A model generated the notes under the pieces. That model had not been told where the DNA came from. It saw only the letters and a program-made list of their open reading frames with translations, and made no database searches. From Coriolopsis trogii (lineage: Eukaryota; Basidiomycota; Agaricomycetes; Polyporales; Polyporaceae): a stretch of DNA of 64,000 bases. The DNA lies in assembly GCA_020543525.1 (NCBI GenBank), contig JAHYIO010000042.1, positions 372,001-436,000 on the forward strand, read 5' to 3'. Made by a program: the position numbers and the translations under genes. Below are positions 37,829 through 47,121 of this stretch, one piece after another. Position 1 is the first letter of the stretch. Each line of letters opens with the position of its first letter.

Positions 37829-39086
37829 CGGATCCGTTGATGTTTGCCGTAGTATGCACGTACGTTCACGCGCACATCATCCTGGCGAAGAATGATCTTT
37901 TGACTCTTGTCTCATGGACGAACCGTAGATTCCCGATTGCTGAAGTTGTAGTACACTACTTGTCGCTTGTCACGAATAGGTTGTGCTTGTCTCGTCTCTC
38001 CGTTCTCTTCTCTACTTCACTCCTATAACGTCCTTGGCAACATACAGTATTCGTAGGAGAACCAGACTCAATGACATCTGACCGCGGGCGCGGTGCATGC
38101 TCGCCGTTGCCCGCTTCCTGGCTCTCCTCTTTCTCTGACATGTGTGAAGGTGTCAGAAAACACCGGATTGACAATCAACAGATACGTACTAGTGCCCGAG
38201 AGACAGGTCAAGAGTTTTACTTGCGGCCTCCAAGTTCGCCACCATGCGTGACTGGGCTGGACTTCGGTACCATTGCGCGGCCACATATCGACATAAGCAA
38301 TTCATTGGTATCGTCTTCTCCTGACATTGGCTGCTGTCGTGTATGCATGGCACTCACAGCCTCTATAATTATATAAGAAACACGGAGGCCAGGAAAGACA
38401 TGCGGCGATGTAGCGAACCCTTTGACTCTCAACAAGCACTTCGCCGCGCGCATAGCCGCGTCGTCGGTCCAGGCTACTAAGGCCAAGGTTAGCAGTCAGT
38501 CTCTCGTCTCTGGTTCACGTCTGAAACTCGTTTGAGGAACATGTCGAGAGTACTGGTTGCGATCGCACGCCATTGCCTGCAAGTTCAGTTGGAGACAGTG
38601 AAAGACCGTAAGCCGCCGTTACGATCTCCGAATGAGCTCAAGGCTATATAAGCGCTAGCCTTATAGCATGTAGCGTATCGCCGAGCCGGAGATAGACCAC
38701 TCTCCCTTGTACTTTCAACCCGTAACTGATACTGGAATACACGTACCGGACGCTAGAATCAACAGCATGAACACAGGACTTCAGGTGGCAGGCAGTGAAC
38801 GAGAACTGCTGTAGTAGCCCGATGAGGCAAGTTCTCCACTGGCCATGACTCGACTCACTTACGTCGTTTACAAACTTGCCCTATATGCACGTTGATGTGT
38901 TCAAGGCGATGCCTCCTAGGGCCGTAGAAACGTACCAACAGGACAAGGTCTCGGAATACATAAATATGCATATGTACTCAGACTCCAGTCACAACAGATC
39001 CCCGCCACGATTCCTCTTGCATCTCCTCCGGTGCCCCTGGACGACACCACTACCACACCTCCTTGAAGCAACACCGCATTCTTGAC
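37829..39086. other. Intergenic region after Nab2-like gene
   Basis: No gene is supported. A plus-strand TATA-like CTATATAAGC at about 38644-38653 precedes the hypothetical gene at 39.1 kb by some 430 bp and could serve an upstream exon I cannot place. A minus-strand frame at 38217-38486 has no family resemblance. Confidence 0.45.
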
Positions 39087-39707
39087 ATGACAGAACAACA
39101 GCCCAATGATGGTGCCAGACGACGGGATCGGCCCAGAAACACAGAGGTCATACGCACCACTAGCAACCACTACCCACGCGTAGTGAACATGCACGTCTAC
39201 ACGTCGCGGTCGCCCGAATATGCCATGCATCCACTCCATGTTAGGAGACAGCCCTCCGTCTCGTCTTCGGGCAATGTACCGACTTCTCTGCCGCCACGTA
39301 TCAATGCGCACCGCGCCGACGGACGGCCTCGCGCCACAGTGGCTCAGACTCAAGCTGCGCCAATCACACCAAACCTGGGCGGCTGGCAGACCGGTCTGTA
39401 CTATAGAGATACTGCGGATGGTTGGGTTTGGCGGGTGCGTAGTCTGGAGGAGTATGGCCGTCTCCCAAGTGCCACGCCACAGACTGGGAGGCATGGCACG
39501 GGACCGTCTACCGGACACGCGAATGCAGTACCCGCGCAACCGCACACCACGACCAGAGATACAGAACGTTGGTCGGTGGCAGATCAAGGGGAATGGCTCG
39601 CTGGAGGGGAGCTGAGCCCGTTGCTGCTGCCCATGCCGCTGGAGAGCCAGGGAATGACGGCTTTCATCGACTGGTGGACGGATTGGTACCCCGGATACGA
39701 CCTTTGA
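39087..39707 (+). CDS. Hypothetical Arg/Thr-rich protein
   Basis: An open frame of 206 residues from the ATG at 39087 (the frame extends upstream only to a TTG). I do not recognise it. The N-terminal two thirds is polar, Arg/Pro/Ser/Thr-rich and probably disordered, with a conspicuous GLYYRDTADGWVWRVRSLEEYG segment around residues 111-132. The end is hydrophobic and aromatic (MTAFIDWWTDWYPGYDL). No signal peptide or membrane helix is clear. The aromatic C-terminus and lack of stops suggest real coding sequence. A 5' exon is possible given the TATA-like element near 38.65 kb. Confidence 0.4.
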   Translation: MTEQQPNDGARRRDRPRNTEVIRTTSNHYPRVVNMHVYTSRSPEYAMHPLHVRRQPSVSSSGNVPTSLPPRINAHRADGRPRATVAQTQAAPITPNLGGWQTGLYYRDTADGWVWRVRSLEEYGRLPSATPQTGRHGTGPSTGHANAVPAQPHTTTRDTERWSVADQGEWLAGGELSPLLLPMPLESQGMTAFIDWWTDWYPGYDL

Positions 39708-40815
39708 GAGGGACGAAACGCTGGGAACCTACTGTGAGTCATCATGAAAACGTTGTTCATACCGCTCGTTCTGTCTTCTACTTGTCGTGTCCCTGTATGT
39801 AGATCCATCGATCGTCATCGTGAGTTAGTAGTATCTGCTTCGAGCAATGTGTCGTTAGCATCGTCGATCCGACTTCATGGACAATCTCAATTGGATTGCG
39901 TTCCGGTCTTCCTTGCTACTCAAGGTATGCGTCAATAAGCGACTCTGTACATGTACGACGCCTCCGTCCGTATTGACTCACTTCCTTCGGATCGTATACA
40001 TCACCCTCCACGACATGGTACAGCAATATCTTGCTGTGGCAACTGAATGCTGACAGTGCGCTACTGTGCAGCCATGCCTGGACATTGGGTAGCATGGCTT
40101 CACAGCCCAGACTGGCACACAATTTGCTCCAGGTGATCAAACGAGACTTACGAGATGAATTGACGAGTCACAGGACGTACCGAACGTGAGCATAGTGACC
40201 GTGGGCGAATATATCGCCATCATACGCGGAGCGAAGACTCCCACCATACAGTCCGATCAAGATAGGAGGATTGTGTCATATGTGAGATACCGGTGGACAT
40301 TGAACGGGCAGTGAGTTCTCCGTAGTAGACGTGTCCAGTCCACGAACTGAAGGGAGCGAATATGCGAATCCAATGAAAGACACCTCCGAGCGGAGTACTT
40401 TCGCATACAGAGTAACAGCGTCAGCTAGCGGGTCTCCGAGACACCGGAATGTACTCACGACGCTCTTCTCCCCAATACAGTCCGATACGAGTCTAGAGAT
40501 ATAGGGTACTTCTCCCGCCTGCATCTGTGACTGGACTGTAAGAAGCAAGGCGCCGCCATGCAAAGTTTGGAATCAGGAGGAACTCACGGCATAATGCATC
40601 CTGCAGACGCGACCTAGTCCGACGACGTCATTGAACACCGCTGTGATTGACAGTCAAGTCTCGTATCTGCTTAGACCTATTGCAACGTGTCGGAGGGCCT
40701 GTCATCCAGGTAATTTCCGCTGTTCAACTCTAAGAAACCCTATCGTGAGAGGATTCGAGTGAGTGGCCAGCTATTTGTCCCGGATTTATCCCAAGCGTCG
40801 ATCTGGAGTCGTCAG
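39708..40815. other. Intergenic region with exon-like minus-strand pieces
   Basis: Between about 39916 and 40660 the minus strand shows exon-like segments separated by canonical signals: VFNDVVGLGRVCRMHYA, a GTGAGT...TTACAG intron (40534-40583), VQSQMQAGEVPYISRLVSDC, then ILIGLYGGSLRSAYDGDIF and WSKLCASLGCEAMLPNVQAW. I could not join them into one open protein or name the family. It may be an intron-rich gene or a broken one. No other feature is seen up to the transposable element at 40816. Confidence 0.3.
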
Positions 40816-42185
40816 CATCAGGAAAATGACACCCTAACTTAGGTGACTTATGCTAACTTACAACTTATGGACCCAACTTACAACTTATGAATGCCAACTT
40901 ATGACGAACTTATGGCACCTATGACAACTTACGAGGCTTATGACATTCACCAATTTGGATAAGTGCATCTTGAGTGAAGCGAGGACCTATGAAAGGAATT
41001 CTGGACCATCCGAAGACGTTGGTAGCATGGAGGCGATACGAGCACTCGGAGCAGTGCTCGACAATGCCAGGCCAGAGTCGGCGCTTGGTGGACTCGACCG
41101 TTCGAACAAGTCCTGTATTTGTCTGTGTTTGGTCTCACTGCATGGCGCCCAAACATCGTCACGAAATGAACCAAGTTTCCCCCCAGTTTCTTCCCTTTCT
41201 GAGACCGCCCTCTCTTCTCCCCTCCTTCTGAGTGCATCGTCCATACGCTCTAGTCCGTTCGCATATCAGATTTGGTTCCAAATGGCCACTTCTCACAGCC
41301 TCAAGAGCGCTTCGAAGAGCAAGGACCTCGAGCGTATCAAGCTCGCACTCGCATGGGGCCGTTGCTAGAGAGAGCTACTGAGGAGGTCCTGTCAAATACG
41401 CGGTCCGTCCCTGCTATACTGTTCTCTCACTCTGTTATTCTGCTCTTGTGATATCTGCTGGCCGGTCATCTCGTCGCTCGGCTACCCTCTTTCATGTTTC
41501 GCCGCTCGGTTTGGGCTCACTGGAACTTGAAGACTCGCTCTCAAACGACAACTCTGCGTCTGTACTGCCGGCATCCTGGTGTTCTCCACTTAGTTTGTCC
41601 TACGATGTTGCTGGTGCCCGCTGGTCTGTTGGCTTGGTCCACCACTACGAAGTCCCTGTTGAAGCTCAGCTATGTTCATCTGCTCTTTTGTCCTGGCGTT
41701 CTTCAACGTCCTCGCACTCCAATGCACCCATATTCGTTGCAAACCACTCTGTCCCACACAAACATCGCCCATGATGCCTATGTAAGTGCTGATCTGAACC
41801 TTCTTGTGAAATGTCAACAGCTCATTCATTGTGTCCTTAGATCATTACGAAGTCGTCGAAGTGGTGGGGTGTCATGGACTAGTGTAGTAGTTAGTTGATA
41901 TCATGTCATGTACTTATTTACTGTACTGCATTGTCAATGTGATGTCTGTTCCCATGAATGTACCCGTGTGTATGCATTGATGCCCCGCAAGTTGACTATA
42001 AGATGGCTATAAGTTGGTCATAAGTTGACTCGTAAGTTGTCGTAAGTTGACCCATAAGTTGGGCCCAACTTATGTAAGTTTGGTACATAGCTTATATAAG
42101 TTGCCTCAACTTATGACTTATACGACTTATGGCAACTTATGGAGGGTCATAAGTTGCCATAAGTTGGGGTCGCATTTTGCTGATG
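40816..42185. mobile_element. Non-autonomous TIR element A, CATCAGGAAAA end
   Basis: A 1370-bp unit whose ends are inverted copies: 22 of the first 26 bases match (left CATCAGGAAAATG..., right arm read inward CATCAGCAAAATG...). Subterminal DNA (40834-40950 and 41988-42170) is packed with about ten copies per side of the octamer AACTTATG or its complement, the pattern of transposase-binding arrays. Flanks show no convincing target-site duplication. The interior has no transposase; short frames such as the one ending at 41368 may be captured host sequence. It shares its first 11 bases with element B at 42605. Confidence 0.7.
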
Positions 42186-42604
42186 AGGGTCGACTTGCGT
42201 GGAACAGCAGTACTTATGCCAATCTATTGCACAGATTGTAGGTGCAAGGCAGTGTGTCGGGTTTCACGACTGTCGTACAGAGTATGAGAGCAAATACAGG
42301 CATAGAGAGATAGAGATAACCTTCGTAGACTTCTTGCGGACTCCGTCGGATTCCCGAAATACACGCCTGCTACTCTCAGGAAGCCCCGCTTTGGCATGGG
42401 GAGGTCCATGGGGAAGCTGCGACCTTCCCCGCACCCACCAGAGGGCTGTCCATGGAGGTCTATGCCCGGAGACCAGACGTCCTCGGATCCTGCTGGCAGA
42501 CGGCCACTGCTGAAGCTTGCACACAGACCGTCTCGACAGTGGGCCTATCCCACTCGGACAAGTCTCCTGGAACGAACGTCAGTAGAAATGTGTATATGTG
42601 GCTC
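42186..42604. other. Gap between TIR elements A and B
   Basis: About 420 bp of unique-looking DNA with no gene or repeat that I can support. Confidence 0.5.
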
Positions 42605-44049
42605 CATCAGGAAAAGGTCCGGGCTCCGAGACGCTCTGAGGCGAACTGAGCCGCTCTGACTCAGAACATTCCAGACCATCCCAGAGTTCTGGAGCCAGAA
42701 GGTTCACTTTCTGGCCCCAGAGCGTCCCAGACGCCATTCAGTACATATCAGACCGACCCCCAGACCAACTCAGATGATTCGACGCGCTCTCGAGAGGCGC
42801 CATATACGACATTTCCATGATCATACGTCCTGGCAACCGTGTCAGCAGGGCGGGAACTGAGGGACACTGGCAACTACATTGGAAGAATAATACTACCTGA
42901 GGAGGCGATACTGTATGAAGCGTCGAGAAACAGGACATAGTTTCAAGTATGCGCAATGTGAAGTACAAAAGTGAGATAGCGAAGAAGGAATCGAATGAAC
43001 ATTGAGTGGGAGTAATGACAAAAGAGCAGATAGATATGGACTGAGTGGGGAGGTAGAGAGAAAATGGCGCCGCGCGCCACAATAAGAGGCATATTGAAGG
43101 CATACGTATGACTTGCGTCGTCTTTATGGCGTTGAGCGGGGGTCATCAATGGGTATATGACAGCAGGCAGGCTGAAGCATGCGGTGGACAGCAGGCGTAA
43201 CCATGACTGATCAGGGAGCAAGGGAATCGTGCGTATCGTCGCGTACATTGACCGGATTGACTCACCAGACCTGGGAGGTGATAGGGTCCATGCTCCCGCG
43301 GTTCAGGGCCTCCGCCCTCTCCGGTCTCGTGAGCAAGTTTGACGGCTTTGGGTTAGTTGGAAGGCGACGTCAGGAGGTGATGGTGATGGATGATGAGTCG
43401 GTATTCACGCACCTAAGCCACGGGCGCAGCAGCCGCCTGGTCCCTCATCTCAACGTCACCCTCGAGCTTGCAGTCCTCGAGCTCGCATTCCTTGAGTGTC
43501 GCCCATCCACCAATAGTCGGAATGTTCTGAGAATCATAATCGTGGTTCTTGTTGTCCGAGTCTTTGTTGTCTGAGTCTTTGTCGTCTGAGTCTTTGTCGT
43601 CTGAGTCTGTTGTCCAAGTCTTTGTCATCCGAGTCGCCTACCAAGCCAAGTCGATCAACAGACAAAGCCGAGAGACGAGAGCAAGCCAGCCAGTCAGAGC
43701 GAGTAGGTAAGCAGGACAGACAACACGACGACGATAGAGATGCGAGGCTCTGAGGTGGTGATTGAAGGACGAGACGATGTTGGAAGAAGAGGGAGGGGAC
43801 GCGTCATCACGAGAGCGGAGATTCAATGTCTCGGGTGTTTCCGGAAGGGAAATTTTGAGGAGGAAGACACTTAAACAGACGCCGATCCTCGAGCCATGAC
43901 ATTGACATTCCAAAGTACACCCCTCCGGTCAAGACGGATTCAGAAGTAGTCAGAGAGATTCAGCGAGTAAGTCGAAATCAGTCGCGGCCAGAGCCGATCA
44001 GCAAATCTCAGAAACTCAGTCCGGATCAGTTCCGGACGTTTTCCTGATG
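42605..44049. mobile_element. Non-autonomous TIR element B, CATCAGGAAAA end
   Basis: A 1445-bp unit with inverted ends: the first 18 bases match at 17 positions (CATCAGGAAAA, then G or C, then GTCCGG). Subterminal DNA (42640-42780 and 43935-44040) is crowded with CCAGA/TCAGA pentamers, a motif different from that of element A in the same position. No target duplication is evident. The interior carries a 15-bp minisatellite and a minus-strand frame (43628-43413) that reads as Asp/Ser/Lys repeats followed by NIPTIGGWATLKECELEDCKLEGD. It encodes no transposase. Confidence 0.65.
43553..43638. repeat. 15-bp minisatellite GTCTGAGTCTTTGTC
   Basis: Six imperfect 15-bp units (one is 13 bp) inside element B. 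Read on the minus strand they encode DSDDK/DSDNK repeats in a 71-residue frame. Confidence 0.85.
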
Positions 44050-45095
44050 TCCGCTAAACGGGCTACTTGCGACCGAGTTGGTGAACCTCAGCCGGCTCGA
44101 TTGGCACTACAAAACGTGTCAAGTACTGCATGCGCAGGATTGGATGCATGGGGTCGACACTTACGCCCAATACTCGTCAATCCATCGTACGAATGTGTTT
44201 GGTGGCTGAAATATAGCCGGGATACATCGTCAGTTCTGCATCGAGGTGTGCCAGGTAGTGGTCGCGACGAGAAAGTCAGCGTAGGTCGCGGTACTTAGCG
44301 ACTCATGCCATGGGGCGCTTGTGAAAACTTCAACCCTGAAGGCCTGACCATGACGACCCATCCGGCGTCCTCTCAACAGACGAGTGCGTAACTCCTCTGC
44401 TTCCCACCAAAGCACGGAGTTCTCTGACGGCTGTTTCTTAGCTGCTTTACGTGCATGCTTGTGGTATGCAAGGGGATTTGCACTCTCGTAGCAGCACTAC
44501 AGACAACTGGCCCGAACCATGACAGGACAGACGGCACCACTCGCCATGGTTCACTTGTCTGGCGGACTTCGCCTTCCGCCACGCCATGGATGTTTCCTCA
44601 GTCCTCTGAGAAAACCAGAGAAAACCCGGTGGCCGGTCCCTCACACTATGTGTATTGTGAGTACATGGCTATGTTGTACTGTCTTTGTCGACGCGAGCGC
44701 TGGAGTCATACTTGCCTGCGCGCCGGCACACCGTGTCTGCTGGCTTTGACACTCGCGCTTGGCTCGGATTGCTTTGTTCTCTGCGTGCCAGTTACTGACC
44801 GACCAATGAGCAGACAGCCACGGAGATGGGATGAGCTGATGGCCCCGGCTCGACGAGTGGCGCGCCACTCACCCCACTGTATCCTGCTCATCTACCATGT
44901 GTCGCCTGTATACGCTTTGACTGTCTCGACAATGCCGACACACGCTTTGACCACTGCCAGCTTGGACGCAGGGGGGCGCGATGTTGGGTATAAAACAGCC
45001 CCCGCCGTATGTGTTGAGCTCCAGTATCCAGCTACCCTCATCATCCGTCGAACACTCGTAACTTCCTGCAAATAGCGACCCCCTACATCACAACA
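44050..45095. other. Upstream region of cyclin gene 3
   Basis: About 1 kb between element B and cyclin 3 with no supported gene. A TATA box and leader for cyclin 3 occupy the last 110 bp. Confidence 0.5.
44989..44995 (+). promoter_or_regulatory. TATA box of cyclin gene 3
   Basis: A perfect TATAAAA lies 101 bp upstream of the ATG at 45096, leaving about 70 bp for a leader. Confidence 0.65.
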
Positions 45096-45866
45096 ATGGA
45101 CGCCGTTATCCAATGCACGGTTGATATGGGTCTCGTCCTCTTTGTCGCCGCGTTCGTTCGGTACCATTTTGAGGTGCCAATGCTGTGCCTAGCGTATAGC
45201 TCGCTGAATCCCGTCGTCCTCCTGCCTATCACCTTGGACACATTCATCCACAGGCTCTTCTCTTTGTCCCACATCGACGACGAACGCATCATATTCACGG
45301 CACTAATCTACCTCGAACGCCTCAAGGCGCGTTATCCTCGCGCATTAGGGCGTTCTGGCCATCCCTTGATCCTCGCCGCCCTCGCTCTTGCATCCAAGAA
45401 CGCACGCGACCGCCAGGGATCGTTCAGCCGGAGCCGCGCGTGGTGGAGTTTCCAGGATGTCTTCAGGAAAGAGGCAGTAGACGCACAAGAGACGGAGCTG
45501 CTCCGCCTGCTCGACTTTTGTGTCGATGTCGACGATGAGGAGTTCGCGGCATTCTACGAGCGGATGACGGAGTGTCGGCGCAACGGTGGCGCGTTTACCA
45601 TCCCGGAGGACCTGTACGAGGCGGCTCCGGGTGGACTGCCCGACGGGACGACGCTGCTGTACATTCCCCGTTTATCCCCCACCCCTAGTACGCCTGCACT
45701 TGGCCCTGCGTTCGTCCCGCCGTCATATGGCCTCTTCCAAATGCACCTCCTCCCTCCCTATCCACTGGACCCCGACGCGGATGATGACTCTGATGACTCG
45801 GACGATGGAGATGATAACGCGATGTCCAGCGAGGACGGAGATGTGGATATGGAGATGGAGATGTGA
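45096..45866 (+). CDS. Divergent Pho80/PCL-type cyclin, copy 3
   Basis: Intron-less gene for a 256-residue cyclin-fold protein. The box runs from about residue 17 to 160: FVAAFVRYHFE, ITLDTFIHRLFSLSHIDDERIIFTALIYL in sections, ERLKARYPRALGRSGHPLILAALALASKNA, then SFQDVFRKEAVDAQETELLRLLDF. The LKARYP...RSGHPLILAALALASK block aligns directly with copies 1 and 2. The usual DDTYSN motif is replaced by RDRQGSFSRSRAWW, so CDK contacts may differ. The C-terminus lacks the RAAP.VW ending of the other two and instead has an acidic tail (DPDADDDSDDSDDGDD... MEMEM). The start is the first ATG after a TATA box and leader, in good context (CAACAATGG). Of the three copies this is the most diverged. Confidence 0.75.
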   Translation: MDAVIQCTVDMGLVLFVAAFVRYHFEVPMLCLAYSSLNPVVLLPITLDTFIHRLFSLSHIDDERIIFTALIYLERLKARYPRALGRSGHPLILAALALASKNARDRQGSFSRSRAWWSFQDVFRKEAVDAQETELLRLLDFCVDVDDEEFAAFYERMTECRRNGGAFTIPEDLYEAAPGGLPDGTTLLYIPRLSPTPSTPALGPAFVPPSYGLFQMHLLPPYPLDPDADDDSDDSDDGDDNAMSSEDGDVDMEMEM

Positions 45867-46082
45867 CTGTTTGTACTCACCTGGACTTCCAAGTGTGATT
45901 TGTTGTATTCTTAGGTCAGTGTAGGACTATACTCGTACCGTGTCGATTAATTGTGTAGAACTAGCGATACAGCTTGTAACGAATGATGGCAGTCCGTGCT
46001 GCAGTCCCTATGGACAATCATGAAGTGAACTTGCATGTTCCCGGGGTCATTGGTAGGTCTAGTATCCGGGGATCGCTGGCAT

Positions 46083-46481
46083 TCAGCCGGGTCTGAGAAG
46101 GCCGACAAGCGCTACGGCGGCTACGACCGCTCCTGACGAGACGGCTAGTGTCCGCGAGGCTCCTGATGTATCGGACGAGAGGAGAGTTGAGTTTGCCTTG
46201 CGTTTCAAAGGCCGAATTGAGCACAGGAGTTCGATACCCGTGATATGTGAGGGATAGACTCACGCCTGCACATCCTTGGGGACCCGAACACGCAGCGTTA
46301 TGGTTCACAGCAATCGCGTTCGCAAGAAGGGGGTCAATGGGGGTTGGGGATGCACCCACTATATTGAGATTGAAGTTTTATCAGCAATGTGTCGACAGAG
46401 AGAGGTCTCTGACGTTGGCGTACCCAGAGTGGAGACCGAGAAGAGAAAGAGCGTGAAGATCTGGGTTGGGCGTGCGTACAT
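46083..46481 (-). CDS. Small secreted, probably GPI-anchored protein
   Basis: Reconstructed from three exons on the minus strand: 46481-46424, 46358-46264 and 46196-46083, with 65- and 67-bp GT-AG introns, giving 88 residues. It begins MYARPTQIFTLFLFSVSTLVGASPTP, a textbook signal peptide with cleavage expected near residue 22. The mature part is short, with Cys43 and Cys49 and an N-glycosylation sequon at Asn53 (ANST), followed by SSDTSGASR. It ends in a hydrophobic stretch of about 20 residues (LAVSSGAVVAAVALVGLLRPG) with almost no tail, as in GPI-attachment signals. Phases agree at both junctions, and splicing turns three short frames into a protein with coherent topology. The function is unknown; a cell-wall or surface role is inferred from topology only. 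Confidence 0.6.
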
Positions 46482-47121
46482 GATGTGCTTCGTTGATGAT
46501 AGCAGAGGTGCGTGGTATATCGAGGTATAGTTGGGTATGTGGCCGAGGATAGGGTTCAGGTGATGAGTCGGCGAATTTGAGTCCAAGGAAAGAGGGCCTT
46601 CAACGGGGTCGATCAACGAGCGGCGTGGTGGACTCCACGCACAGACAGCAGCTATATATCAGCTCACTGCTGCAAACTAATCTCTCCTTGTATTTTCCCT
46701 TGTACTTACGCGGTGAGAAACAGCATTGGCCGAGAAGTCTCGGATTCGACGTACTTGAAAGGGATAGCCTTCTTGGGTTCAAGGGGGGAAGCTGGAGGCC
46801 ACGTGGGTTTCTCAACGGAGAGAGACGCCCGCGTCGACTTTGCTCTCAACCACCACGACAGTAGCAAACTGGACGGGCTAGAATCGTACGTAGGATCAAC
46901 CAACCGAATGATTGGGATTCTGAGGTACGTTATCCCCTGTTACGCGACTAGTTCTTCCTGACTCATACTCGTTCGACGTAGCTCGTCTGCGTATTATAAA
47001 CAGCTTTCCCCTATGTTGCATGTCGTTGGCAATGCCTGAGAGCGCGGCTATATGGGCCTGTCTGGTTCAATCCACTTCCTTTCTAATACTGCCAAAGTGC
47101 GCTCTCCTACATTATGCGTAA
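46482..47121. other. Intergenic region with possible small plus-strand exons
   Basis: A plus-strand TATA-like CTATATATC at about 46651 and a pyrimidine leader precede exon-like DNA reading VDFALNHHDSSKLDGLESYVGSTNRMIGIL (to about 46923), which splices by GTACGT...GACGTAG to SSSAYYKQLSPMLHVVGNA and a stop near 47040. No ATG upstream of MIGIL is in frame. A very small gene is possible but unproven. Confidence 0.3.
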
